From Aalborgiella sp043740415 (GTDB taxonomy: Bacteria > Pseudomonadota > Gammaproteobacteria > Burkholderiales > Burkholderiaceae_C), in assembly GCA_043740415.1 (NCBI GenBank), contig JAYUCJ010000045.1:1-36454 (forward strand): 36,454 nucleotides of DNA. Direction: 5' to 3'. The position numbers and the translations under genes were made by a program. Each line of letters opens with the position of its first letter. Within the stretch, counting starts at the first letter, position 1. Below the pieces are notes generated by a model. The model saw only the letters and a program-made list of their open reading frames with translations. It searched no databases and had not been told where the DNA came from. This document shows, piece after piece, positions 15,969-23,850 of this stretch.

Positions 15969-16812
15969 GTTCAAACCGCTTGTTGCTATAACGCAGCCGC
16001 GTGGGGCCTGGCAGAGCGCGCTGACGCACTGAGTGCTGCGGGTCGCCGGGGTAGGTGATGGTGCGAAAGCCTTCGTAGTCAAACGGTTCTGGCTCAATCA
16101 TGGCAGGCGGTTTGCTCCGAGCTTCTGCCAAGGCGCTGGCAACGGTACGGTGGTGCGACAAATGTGCCAAGCTCATGATTTGTGGCGGTGCAAGCGCGAT
16201 GCCACCGCTCCAATATTCTTCCAAGGCAGCACGCGGTGCGAGCCACACACTTTCTGTCGCTTCATAGTTGTCGTGCACAGCGGTTTGATGATTGGGTACA
16301 GCGGCAAGAAAGAAGCGTGTGTCGAATCGTTTGGTGGACACAGACGCGAGCTTGGGTGTTATCCAGCGAGACCACGGCTGCACATGCTGGGTTTGCAGCC
16401 GCAAGCCAAGTTGTGCGAGTATGGCCGGGAAACTTTGACCGTTTTTAAGCAACTCTGCAGCCTGTGCCGTTACTTCTAACGAAGCGCCTTCAGCAAACAG
16501 CACGCCAGATTCTTCAAATGCCTCACGCAAAGCGGCCACATACAGCGCAGCAGCGCTGTGGTGCTGCAAAGTGGGCTCGTTCAACGCTGAATGCAAGGCT
16601 TGCGGCGTTTGGTCTAAGCGGTTTGGCATGTCGTCAATCGCGTCAGCAGCATCCAGCTTGCCACCGGGAAACACATAAGCACCCCCCAAAACGTCAGACA
16701 AGCCGCTACGTTTGATCAAAAAAACTTCCAAACCCGCAGTTGCGTCACGCAGCAAAACGACGGTTGACGCATCGCGGACAGGGGTTTCTATGGCTTGGTG
16801 GTTTAATTCCAT
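15931..16812 (-). CDS. NUDIX hydrolase (NUDT19/CoA-pyrophosphatase-like)
   Basis: A 293-residue NUDIX protein that would cleave a nucleoside diphosphate linked to another group. The Nudix box is split by an insertion, as in the NUDT7/NUDT19-like group: YVFPGGKLD near residues 47-55, then REAFEESGVLF near 95-105. The SDVLGGAYVFPGG and the long C-terminal part (PQIMSLAHLSHHRTVASAL) match the larger bacterial homologues annotated as NUDIX hydrolases next to acyl-CoA genes. It diverges from an SDR / enoyl-CoA hydratase operon, which fits a link to CoA esters; that is inference. Confidence 0.9.
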   Translation of the reverse strand: MELNHQAIETPVRDASTVVLLRDATAGLEVFLIKRSGLSDVLGGAYVFPGGKLDAADAIDDMPNRLDQTPQALHSALNEPTLQHHSAAALYVAALREAFEESGVLFAEGASLEVTAQAAELLKNGQSFPAILAQLGLRLQTQHVQPWSRWITPKLASVSTKRFDTRFFLAAVPNHQTAVHDNYEATESVWLAPRAALEEYWSGGIALAPPQIMSLAHLSHHRTVASALAEARSKPPAMIEPEPFDYEGFRTITYPGDPQHSVRQRALPGPTRLRYSNKRFEPIDGFEALFLKT

Positions 16813-16885
16813 AATGGTGCTTTGAATTGTCTCTTGAATATTAAATGTTGTTAAATTGCTTTAGATTTAGAAAAAGGAAATCTGT

Positions 16886-17818
16886 ATGTCTTTAGATTTT
16901 AAGGGTCGCGTCGCTATTGTGACTGGTGCGGGTGGTGGTTTGGGTCGCCAACATGCCTTGGCTTTGGCCGCACGGGGCGCAAAAGTGGTGGTGAACGACT
17001 TGGGTGGTGCGCGGGACGGTGCAGCGGACACGCAATCTGTGACCGCTGCACAGGCCGTGGTGGAAGAAATTCGCGCGGCTGGCGGTGAGGCAGTCGCTAA
17101 TGGCGCATCCGTCACCGACTTTGCCGCCGTGCAAGCCATGGTGGCCGAGGCGATGGCCAAGTGGGGCAGGGTCGATATTTTGGTCAACAATGCCGGTATT
17201 TTGCGCGACAAAAGCTTTGCGAAGATGGAATTGGCCGATTTTGCACTGGTGGTGGATGTGCATTTGATGGGTGCGGTGAACTGTACCAAAGCCGTTTGGG
17301 CCATCATGAACGAACAAAAATATGGCCGCATTGTGATGACCACATCCTCCAGCGGCCTGTACGGCAACTTTGGCCAAGCCAACTACGGCGCGGCCAAAAT
17401 GGCGCTGGTTGGTTTGATGCAAACGCTGTCTATTGAAGGCGCTAAAAACGACATTCGCGTGAACTGCCTAGCGCCAACTGCCGCAACGCGCATGACCGAG
17501 GGCTTGATGTCGGAAGAAGTCTTGACCGCTCTGAAACCCGAAGCCGTCGTGCCCGCCATGCTGGTGCTGGTGGCTGAAAACGCACCCACCCGCACGATTT
17601 TGTGTGCAGGTGCGGGCACGTTTGAGGCAGCGCACATCACCATGACGCAAGGCGTACACATCGGTTTGAGCGGCGATACGCCTGAGTTATTGGCGGCGAA
17701 ATTGGCGGAAGTGACCAATCGGCGGGGCGACATGGTGCCTATGAGTGGTGGTGCGCAGGGCACGAACGAAATTGGCAAATTGATGGCGAATAAGCAGTCG
17801 CTTGAATATTTCCAATAA
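16886..17818 (+). CDS. SDR family NAD(P)-dependent oxidoreductase (3-hydroxyacyl-CoA type)
   Basis: A classical short-chain dehydrogenase of 310 residues, most like the 3-hydroxyacyl-CoA dehydrogenase part of peroxisomal-type multifunctional enzymes. It has TGAGGGLG (13-20) for the cofactor, NDLGGARDG after strand 2 (Asp suggests NAD preference), NNAG (101-104), serines near 154-156, and YGAAK with Tyr167 and Lys171. A C-terminal extension of about 60 residues beyond the usual 250 is typical of that subgroup. AAAAAGGAAA precedes the ATG. First gene of an operon with a DUF2520 protein (6-base gap) and an enoyl-CoA hydratase, suggesting acyl-CoA oxidation. Confidence 0.92.
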   Translation: MSLDFKGRVAIVTGAGGGLGRQHALALAARGAKVVVNDLGGARDGAADTQSVTAAQAVVEEIRAAGGEAVANGASVTDFAAVQAMVAEAMAKWGRVDILVNNAGILRDKSFAKMELADFALVVDVHLMGAVNCTKAVWAIMNEQKYGRIVMTTSSSGLYGNFGQANYGAAKMALVGLMQTLSIEGAKNDIRVNCLAPTAATRMTEGLMSEEVLTALKPEAVVPAMLVLVAENAPTRTILCAGAGTFEAAHITMTQGVHIGLSGDTPELLAAKLAEVTNRRGDMVPMSGGAQGTNEIGKLMANKQSLEYFQ

Positions 17819-17824
17819 GTTATT

Positions 17825-18694
17825 TTGAAAACGCTCAACATCATCGGAGCAGGTCGTGTAGGCCGCAGCTTGGCGCACTTGTGGCACAAGCAGGGTGTGT
17901 TTGTAATTCAAGATGTACTCACGCGCTCTCAAAGCAGTGCCGATGATGCGGTGGCGTTCATCGCTGCAGGACGCGCGGTGACTCGTCTGGGCGACATGCG
18001 CCCTGCCGATGTGTGGATGCTGGCCGTGCCAGATGGTCAAATCAAAAACGTCGCTATAGCGCTATCAAATACGATTTTAGCCGGCGTATTCATTGCCTCG
18101 GGTGCTATTATTTTTCACTGTAGCGGAGCGTTGTCTTCGACTGAATTTCAGCCCTTAAGTGGTGCAGACGACAAAGGTTCTCAAGTCGCCAGCGCCCATT
18201 GCATTTTGAGTTTCAGCGCACCAGCCTCTGCAGTCGCCCAGTTTGCAGGCACGCCATGTGCACTAGAAGGAGACGTTGCAGCCACGCAAACTTTGCAGCC
18301 GGCCTTTGAAGCGATTGGCGCAAACTGCTTTGACTTGGCCGCCCAAGACAAAGTGTTGTACCACGCCGCCGCCGTGTTTGCGACGAATTTTTTACCGGTG
18401 TTGCAAGTTGTTGCGGCTGATTTGTGGCAAAGCACGGGCATGCCTAAGGCGCTGATTGCGCCTTTGAATGCCTCACTCTTGCAAAAAGCGGTGCAAAACA
18501 TAGCAGCGCAAGGGGCAGCCAACGCCTTGACCGGTCCAGCGGCGCGGGGGGATACTGAATTGGTAGCTTTGCAGGGAAAAGCCGTTACCGATTGGAACGC
18601 TCAAGCGGGCGCGGCTTATGTGTCGTTAAGCGAACTAGCATCGCAAATTGCAAAGCACGGTACGATTCAAAATACGAATCAAAAAAACGATTAA
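17825..18694 (+). CDS. DUF2520 / Rossmann-like NADP-binding protein
   Basis: A 289-residue protein with an N-terminal Rossmann fold (LNIIGAGRVGRSLAHLW, the GxGxxG loop) and a C-terminal DUF2520 helical domain (DKVLYHAAAVFATNFLPVL; LTGPAARGD). Relatives are related to F420/NADP oxidoreductases and pyrroline-carboxylate reductases; the substrate is not known. The FHCSGALSS motif at the end of the Rossmann part is conserved. The start is a TTG six bases after the SDR stop, so translation is likely coupled. Residues about 82-100 are encoded by DNA that matches the dispersed repeat found elsewhere in the window, in frame, which makes this part of the protein unusual for the family (TILAGVFIASGAII). 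Confidence 0.86.
   Translation: MKTLNIIGAGRVGRSLAHLWHKQGVFVIQDVLTRSQSSADDAVAFIAAGRAVTRLGDMRPADVWMLAVPDGQIKNVAIALSNTILAGVFIASGAIIFHCSGALSSTEFQPLSGADDKGSQVASAHCILSFSAPASAVAQFAGTPCALEGDVAATQTLQPAFEAIGANCFDLAAQDKVLYHAAAVFATNFLPVLQVVAADLWQSTGMPKALIAPLNASLLQKAVQNIAAQGAANALTGPAARGDTELVALQGKAVTDWNAQAGAAYVSLSELASQIAKHGTIQNTNQKND
18067..18124 (+). repeat. dispersed ~55-bp repeat, copy 2, inside a coding sequence
   Basis: The core at 18079-18098 differs at one of 20 positions from the core of copy 3 (21394-21413). It is preceded by aaatacgattt, aligned with aaatatgtctct in copy 3, and followed by gctatt...tagc, the hairpin end. The whole lies in frame inside the DUF2520 gene with no stop codon. Confidence 0.6.
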
Positions 18695-18721
18695 AAACAA
18701 GACGACAAAGGACATATCAAC

Positions 18722-19561
18722 ATGAGCCAATCAACCGTACCAACCGTACCAACTGGATCCGCAGCCTCGACCGTCTTGTATGTCGAGCAAGGCGCAGTCG
18801 CCGTCATCACGCTGAACCGCCCCGAAGCGCTGAACAGCTTTACCCGCCAAATGCACACCGAGCTGTGGGCGGCGCTGGACAAGGCGGAGGCAAACACGGA
18901 CATTCGCGCCTTGGTCATCACCGGTGCAGGCCGTGCTTTTTGCGCGGGGGCGGATTTGGCGGAGTTTGACTTTGCGCCTGGCCCCAACATGGAAGATTTG
19001 ATGCGCCGTGCTGACCCCTATGGCGTCATCGACCAAGCATTCAACCCAACCGCACGACGATTGCATGCATTGCGCATGCCGACTATTGCCGCCGTCAATG
19101 GTGTGGCGGCAGGTGCGGGCGCGTCTATTGCCATGTCGTGCGACATTGCCATTGCCGCACCGGGTGCGAGTTTTATTCAAGCATTTAGCAAAATTGGACT
19201 CGTGCCAGACACGGGTGGGAGCTGGTTTTTGCCACAGCGCCTAGGCTTTGCACGCGCTATGGGCTTGGCTATGACGGGTGACAAGTTGAGCGCAGCCCAA
19301 GCCAAGGAGTGGGGCATGATTTGGGATGTTGCGGATGATTGCGTGGCAGCAGCCACTGCTTTTGCAGAGCGCATGGCCAGCATGCCGACTCAAGCCTTGG
19401 TAGCAACGCGCAAGTTGTTTCGTGATGCGCAAAATCGCACCTTGAACCAACAACTAGACGAAGAGCGCGACGTGCAATCCGCCATGGGGCACACGCACGA
19501 CTACATTGAAGGTGTGATGGCGTTCAAAGAAAAACGCCCCGCTAAATTCAGAGGGGCGTGA
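18722..19561 (+). CDS. enoyl-CoA hydratase/isomerase (crotonase) family protein
   Basis: A 279-residue crotonase. Oxyanion-hole segments are seen in AGRAFCAGADLAEF and NGVAAGAGASIAMSCDIAIA; the SKIGLVPDTGGSWFLPQRLG stretch holds the downstream Asp used by the PaaG-like isomerase group, where a hydratase would have Glu, so 2-(1,2-epoxyphenyl)acetyl-CoA isomerase-like activity is as likely as simple hydration. The Ser/Thr/Val-rich N-terminus (TVPTVPTGSAAS) is a low-complexity addition. AAAGGA lies upstream of the ATG. It ends the SDR-DUF2520 operon, and its stop codon is inside a terminator hairpin. Confidence 0.92.
   Translation: MSQSTVPTVPTGSAASTVLYVEQGAVAVITLNRPEALNSFTRQMHTELWAALDKAEANTDIRALVITGAGRAFCAGADLAEFDFAPGPNMEDLMRRADPYGVIDQAFNPTARRLHALRMPTIAAVNGVAAGAGASIAMSCDIAIAAPGASFIQAFSKIGLVPDTGGSWFLPQRLGFARAMGLAMTGDKLSAAQAKEWGMIWDVADDCVAAATAFAERMASMPTQALVATRKLFRDAQNRTLNQQLDEERDVQSAMGHTHDYIEGVMAFKEKRPAKFRGA
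19534..19559. terminator. bidirectional intrinsic terminator overlapping the hydratase stop
   Basis: A perfect 7-bp stem (acgcccc at 19534-19540, ggggcgt at 19553-19559) with a 12-base loop. It is followed by gattttt on the plus strand and by a T-run (gtttttc) on the minus strand, so it can end both the enoyl-CoA hydratase operon and the converging DUF4399 gene. The TGA of the hydratase begins at the last stem base. Confidence 0.85.
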
Positions 19562-19579
19562 TTTTTGGAATAGCTTGCG

Positions 19580-20086
19580 CTATTTGACCGTGATGGTAAT
19601 GCGCTCACTCATCAGCACTGGATGGTGCGGTATGTGGTTTTGGTCGCCCAGTACCAGTTGCAAGGTGTGAACGCCTGGTTTCAAAGCGACAGAAGCTTCG
19701 GTTTGCCCCGCACCAAAATGGCGGTGGTTGTCACTCACAGGAATACCGGCATTCACGTCTAACTCAGCCACATCGACCAGCAAATGGTGGTGGCCAGTTG
19801 CAGCCTTTTCAATACCTGCAGGTGCAACGCCCATGCCTTTGAGGCCAAATTGCACAGTCACAGGGTTAGCCACGGTGTCGCCATTTTTCAGATTGATGAA
19901 ATACAAGCTAGAACCGGTAATTGTGGCGACTTTGTTGTAAGTGCCGAGAACAATTGGTGCGCTGGCATTGGCTTTGAGCGGCTCTGTGGCAGGGGTTGAG
20001 CCATGCATCATGCGGTGACCGCAACCACCGAGCGTAAGCATGCTCGCGAGTACAACAGGAAACAAAAGGTGTAAGTTTGCTTTCAT
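19580..20086 (-). CDS. DUF4399 domain lipoprotein
   Basis: A 168-residue secreted lipoprotein: residues 1-22 form a signal peptide with a lipobox (LTLGGC, Cys22 to be lipidated). The mature part is a DUF4399 domain (TGHHHLLVDVAEL, NHRHFGAGQTEASVALKPG, HTLQLVLGDQNHIPHH) rich in His, which may bind a metal, though no function is established for the family. A good ribosome binding site (AGGAG) lies upstream. The upstream intergenic region (20087-20245) is AT-rich and must hold promoters for this gene and the divergent hydrolase; a TTGACT with a 17-base spacer is visible for this gene but its -10 box is poor. Confidence 0.88.
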   Translation of the reverse strand: MKANLHLLFPVVLASMLTLGGCGHRMMHGSTPATEPLKANASAPIVLGTYNKVATITGSSLYFINLKNGDTVANPVTVQFGLKGMGVAPAGIEKAATGHHHLLVDVAELDVNAGIPVSDNHRHFGAGQTEASVALKPGVHTLQLVLGDQNHIPHHPVLMSERITITVK

Positions 20087-20245
20087 GGGAAGTCTCCTAT
20101 AAAGTATAAATTATGACCAAATAGTCGTTGTTATGTTACGTTACAGATCAAATCCTTGCAAGTCAACAAATATGGCCTTAAATGCGTTATGCCAATCTAC
20201 GTTAACTTAACTCGTGCACAGTGAACCTAATTCCATCCAAATTCC

Positions 20246-21319
20246 ATGAACGCACCTTATAAAACCCTTAAAACTACGTTTCCCGTATTTGCAGTTGTTG
20301 CCGTCAGCTTGGCTTCATGGATGGGTAATTGCACGGCTGCGACGCATAGCGAATCGGATGCCACTGCGCCTAACGTATCCGTATCCGTTGAAGCAGCCCC
20401 AGTTGCTAGAAGCAGTGCACAAGATTCCATCAGTGTGGCCAATTTTGAGTGGCTAGATGCAGCACGCAAACGTGATGTTCCTGTACGTTTGTACTTGCCG
20501 GATGCAACAACAACAACAGGTAAGGCGCCCGTGCCTTTGATCGTGTTTTCACATGGTTTGGGCGGGTCACGCAACGGTTATCAATACTTAGGCCGCTTTT
20601 GGGCGAGCCAAGGCTACGCCAGTATGCATGTACAACACATTGGCAGTGACAACAGCCTGTGGCGCGGCAACCCGTTTGGCTTGACGATGCGCTTATCCAG
20701 CGCCGCCAAAGATTCTGAGGCCATGGCGCGTGCCAAAGATGTTAGCTTTGCGCTGACGGAGCTCTTAGCCATGCCAAGTATGGCGGGTCGTTTAGATGCG
20801 AACCGCATCGTCGCTGCTGGGCATTCTTATGGTGCTAACACCACCATGCTGCTGGTCGGTGCGGCGGTTCCGCGTAAAACGGATACTGGCAATGAGGTGC
20901 TTAACCTGCGTGACCCACGCATCAAAGCCGCCATGCTGCTGTCAGCCCCGCCGTTTTACGGCTACGGCAACCCAGCAGGCATCTTGGGCTCAATTGCTTT
21001 GCCTACGCTGCATATCACCGCAACCGGTGACGAGATCATGGTGCCTGGCTACGGTTCAGGCTTTGAGGACCGCGTCAATGTGTTCAACGCCATGGGCGAT
21101 GTGCGCAAAACACTGGTTGTCTTTACAGGTGGCTCGCACAGTATTTTTACCGACCGCAGCAACACGGGTGGCGCAGAGCTGAACCCGAAAGTCAAAGCCG
21201 CTACACAAGCGCTGTCCTTGGCGTTTCTCAAACAAACCTTGGGAGGTGAAGCCAACGCCTTGGCAGACTGGCAGCCCAAGTTTGCCGATTTGCTGGCTAA
21301 GTTCATACCCGCAAAGTGA
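20246..21319 (+). CDS. secreted alpha/beta hydrolase (PAF-acetylhydrolase/dienelactone hydrolase-like)
   Basis: A 357-residue serine hydrolase of the alpha/beta fold. A signal peptide covers about residues 1-32. The oxyanion region is FSHGLGGSRNGYQYLG (101-116), the nucleophile is Ser194 in AAGHSYGANTT, an acid lies in ITATGDEI, and the His is in GGSHSIF. The overall plan resembles PAF-acetylhydrolase-like and dienelactone hydrolase-like proteins; the substrate is unknown. No clear ribosome binding site is visible before the ATG. It diverges from the DUF4399 lipoprotein gene. Confidence 0.88.
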   Translation: MNAPYKTLKTTFPVFAVVAVSLASWMGNCTAATHSESDATAPNVSVSVEAAPVARSSAQDSISVANFEWLDAARKRDVPVRLYLPDATTTTGKAPVPLIVFSHGLGGSRNGYQYLGRFWASQGYASMHVQHIGSDNSLWRGNPFGLTMRLSSAAKDSEAMARAKDVSFALTELLAMPSMAGRLDANRIVAAGHSYGANTTMLLVGAAVPRKTDTGNEVLNLRDPRIKAAMLLSAPPFYGYGNPAGILGSIALPTLHITATGDEIMVPGYGSGFEDRVNVFNAMGDVRKTLVVFTGGSHSIFTDRSNTGGAELNPKVKAATQALSLAFLKQTLGGEANALADWQPKFADLLAKFIPAK

Positions 21320-21381
21320 TTTGCCCAGTCATTTGAGCCTATTTTACCTTCAAATACATCTAAATAGGTTAAAATAGTGAC

Positions 21382-21435
21382 AAATATGTCTCTAGCCGGC
21401 GTATTTATTGCCTAAAGCGCTATTAAAAATATAGC
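21382..21435 (+). repeat. dispersed ~55-bp repeat, copy 3
   Basis: The best-formed copy: aaatatgtctctagccgg at the left, core at 21394-21413, then a gctat-taaaaat-atagc hairpin. It lies in the 179-base gap between the hydrolase stop (21319) and the rbgA start (21499). No gene is seen in that gap. Confidence 0.7.
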
Positions 21436-21498
21436 AAATTATTCGACAAATAATGTAGCAATAAATCATCAAAAATACCTTTTCAAGAAAGCTCCCAG

Positions 21499-22458
21499 AT
21501 GGCCATTCAATGGTTCCCCGGTCACATGAATGTGACCAAGCAAGCCATCAGCGAGCGTATCAAAGACATTGACGTCGTGATTGAGCTGCTTGATGCCCGC
21601 CTGCCTGGCTCCAGCGCCAATCCCATGCTGGCCGAGCTGACCAGCAGCAAGCCCGCGCTGAAAGTCCTCAACAAACAAGATTTGGCTGATCCCGCGATTA
21701 CAGCGCTATGGCTGGCGCACTACAACGCCTTGCCCAATACCCGCGCTATGCCACTGGCCGCGACCGACGCCGCACCGGCCAAATCCCTTGCCAAAGCCTG
21801 CAAAGAGCTCGCTCCCCTGCGCGGCGGCATGATCAAGCCGCTGCGGGTGCTGATTTGCGGTATTCCCAACGTGGGTAAATCTACCCTCATCAACACCATG
21901 ACAGGTCGCCGTTTCACCAAAACGGGCGACGAGGCGGGCGTCACCAAAATTGAGCAACGCATTACCTTAGCTGACGATTTTTACCTGTACGACACCCCCG
22001 GCATGTTGTGGCCGCGCATCATTGTGGAGAAAAGTGGCTACAACCTGGCCGCCAGTGGTGCCGTGGGGCGCAACGCGTTTCAAGAAGAAGACGTGGCGCT
22101 CGAGCTGATTGATTACCTGATCAAACACTACCCCGCGCAGCTAGAAGCCCGCTACAAGCTTGACCCCGTGGCAGACAAAACCGACGAGCAAGTACTTGAA
22201 GCCATCGGCATCAAACGCGGCGCATTGCTTGGCAAAGGCAAAGTGAACCTGCAAAAAGCCGCTGAAATCGTGATTTTCGACTTCCGCACCTGCAGCATTG
22301 GCAACGTCACGCTGGAAACGCCCGACGAATTCGCCCAATGGCTGGCAGTGGGGCAAACCATTGACGCAGAACGTCAGGTCAAAAAAGATGCGATTGAGTT
22401 GGACAGGAAGATTCGGTTTAAGAAGATTCCAAGGCCTTCTAAGCGGAAGATTGACTAG
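21499..22458 (+). CDS. rbgA: ribosome biogenesis GTPase YlqF/RbgA
   Basis: A circularly permuted GTPase needed for late assembly of the large ribosomal subunit. The 319-residue protein shows the permuted motif order: G4 NKQD at 58-61 comes before G1 GIPNVGKST (121-129) and G3 DTPG (165-168), with the conserved WFPGHMNVTKQ start. A C-terminal ANTAR-like helical domain follows. Length matches the family. The name ylqF is also used. The ribosome binding site is weak (AAGAAAG). Confidence 0.94.
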   Translation: MAIQWFPGHMNVTKQAISERIKDIDVVIELLDARLPGSSANPMLAELTSSKPALKVLNKQDLADPAITALWLAHYNALPNTRAMPLAATDAAPAKSLAKACKELAPLRGGMIKPLRVLICGIPNVGKSTLINTMTGRRFTKTGDEAGVTKIEQRITLADDFYLYDTPGMLWPRIIVEKSGYNLAASGAVGRNAFQEEDVALELIDYLIKHYPAQLEARYKLDPVADKTDEQVLEAIGIKRGALLGKGKVNLQKAAEIVIFDFRTCSIGNVTLETPDEFAQWLAVGQTIDAERQVKKDAIELDRKIRFKKIPRPSKRKID

Positions 22459-22502
22459 CGCTAAATTAATTTAGACACATTTTATTCATCAAAGCTTTAC
22501 AA

Positions 22503-22531
22503 ACGAGCACGATGATAAGGTTCTTGCTCGT
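22503..22531. promoter_or_regulatory. inverted repeat upstream of the PepSY-cytochrome b operon
   Basis: A perfect 7-bp inverted repeat (acgagca at 22503-22509, tgctcgt at 22525-22531) with a 15-base spacer, 30-58 bases before the PepSY gene start. No T-run follows, so it is more likely an operator or leader hairpin than a terminator. Role unproven. Confidence 0.3.
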
Positions 22532-22560
22532 AAGGGCATCAGTCTTTCAAAGGAAATCAT

Positions 22561-22839
22561 ATGAAAAAAGTAAGTTTGTTTTTAGCCACCAGTGCCTTGT
22601 ATTTTGCAGCGAGCAGCGCGTTTGCTACCGGCTTAGCCACTTGTGATTCGGGCGCCAAATCAACTTGGCAACCAGTCGAAAAACTAGAAGCCCAGCTCAA
22701 AGAGAAAGGTTACACCGTGCGACGCATCAAAGAAGATGGCGGCTGCTATGAGGTTTATGCCTTGGACGACAAAGGCCAACGCGGCGAGTTTTATTTTCAC
22801 CCCGTTACCTTAGCGCCTGTGCCGACCAAAGCACGTTGA
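22561..22839 (+). CDS. periplasmic PepSY domain-containing protein
   Basis: A 92-residue exported protein: a signal peptide ending near SSAFA (residue 22), then a single PepSY-like domain (PVEKLEAQLKEKGYTVRRIK, GGCYEVYALDDKGQRGEFYF). This is the small PepSY type that in Burkholderiales sits beside cytochrome b genes; PepSY domains inhibit peptidases or bind partners, but here the role is unknown. One disulfide is possible between the two cysteines of the mature part. AAAGGA lies about six bases before the ATG. Its TGA overlaps the ATG of the next gene (TGATG). Confidence 0.87.
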   Translation: MKKVSLFLATSALYFAASSAFATGLATCDSGAKSTWQPVEKLEAQLKEKGYTVRRIKEDGGCYEVYALDDKGQRGEFYFHPVTLAPVPTKAR

Positions 22840-23381
22840 TGTCCAAAACCACCGTTCCAGTTTGGAGTGTCAGCATTCGGCTGCTGCATTGGACGCTGGC
22901 GCTGTCGATGATGGGTAGTTTTGTGACCCACGAAAGCGGCGGTGCACTGCATGAAAACTTGGGTTACGTCGCACTTGCAGCCGCTAGTTTACGGGTATTG
23001 ATGGGGGTTTTTGGCAGCGGATATTGGCGTTTTTCGCAATTTCTACGCGGAATATCTGCAACCATAGCCTACGCCAAAGATGTCATCAAACACCGTGAAT
23101 TGCGCTACCCTGGTCACAACCCTTTAGGTGGCTGGATGGTGGTTGTATTACTGGCTGATGCTGTTGCCACAGGCTTCACCGGCTGGTTGTTTACGACAGA
23201 CAGGTTTTGGGGTATGAAATGGTTAGAAGAGTTACATGGGGTACTGGGCGAGGCGCTGCTGCCGCTTTTGTTTTTACACATTGCGGGAGCAGTGTTTACC
23301 TCGTACCGGCATCGTGAAAACCTCATCGGTTCAATGCTGCATGGCCGCAAAGCTGCCGCTGAGCCAAACGATATGATTTAA
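22839..23381 (+). CDS. cytochrome b/b6 domain protein (b561-type)
   Basis: A 180-residue membrane protein with four or so hydrophobic segments: HWTLALSMMGSFVTH, GYVALAAASLRVLMGVFG, PLGGWMVVVLLADAVATGFTGWLF and LLPLLFLHIAGAVFTSY. Histidines at segment positions (RLLHW near the start, LHEN, LHGV, FLHIAG) fit ligation of two b haems, as in cytochrome b561 of bacterial electron transfer. The ATG at 22839 overlaps the PepSY stop by one base, so the pair is translationally coupled and likely works together in quinone-linked periplasmic electron transfer. Confidence 0.9.
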   Translation: MSKTTVPVWSVSIRLLHWTLALSMMGSFVTHESGGALHENLGYVALAAASLRVLMGVFGSGYWRFSQFLRGISATIAYAKDVIKHRELRYPGHNPLGGWMVVVLLADAVATGFTGWLFTTDRFWGMKWLEELHGVLGEALLPLLFLHIAGAVFTSYRHRENLIGSMLHGRKAAAEPNDMI

Positions 23382-23395
23382 GCGTAATCAGCGGG

Positions 23396-23803
23396 CTAGA
23401 CTAAATCTTCAATAGCTAGCAAGTGGTAGCGTTGCCCGTAGGAAAACGGTACTTTACGCACCGCTTGCATCACCAGCTCAGTCTCAGCATCGGAATGCAC
23501 GCGCACCATCAAAGCGTGGTGGCCTTGTCTTGCCAAGTTGATGTATTTAGACACCGTCGCCGCCTCCGTTCCAATCGAGGGCAACTTGACGGGGGTCTCG
23601 TCGGCATCAATCTTACCGATATCCCGTATGACATCCTGCGGGCTCAAGAGCATAAGCTCACCGTTTTCAGCCAAGCTGCTGTCCAACTCTTTGGCCACTT
23701 GTTCGGCATCTTGAGCGTTGGGAAACATCACAAAAGTGTAGCCTTTGGGATAGAACACATCGCTCATGGTAAACATATGTGAGGTGATTTGAATGGATTT
23801 CAT
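23396..23803 (-). CDS. uncharacterised conserved protein, partner of the universal stress protein
   Basis: A 135-residue soluble protein I recognise only as a family common in Burkholderiales without a known role. It starts with SHMFTMSDVFYPKGYTFVMF, has a PSIGTEAATVSKYINLARQG middle, and ends SYGQRYHLLAIEDL. No signal peptide or membrane segment. TGGAGG lies about eight bases before the ATG. It is 47 bases downstream of the usp gene on the same strand and is likely co-transcribed, so it may be induced under low oxygen if the FNR-type site upstream of usp is active. Confidence 0.8.
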   Translation of the reverse strand: MKSIQITSHMFTMSDVFYPKGYTFVMFPNAQDAEQVAKELDSSLAENGELMLLSPQDVIRDIGKIDADETPVKLPSIGTEAATVSKYINLARQGHHALMVRVHSDAETELVMQAVRKVPFSYGQRYHLLAIEDLV

Positions 23804-23850
23804 GGCATTTCCTCCAGAATAATCTAATGATTTATAGCCTAGTCAACGAA

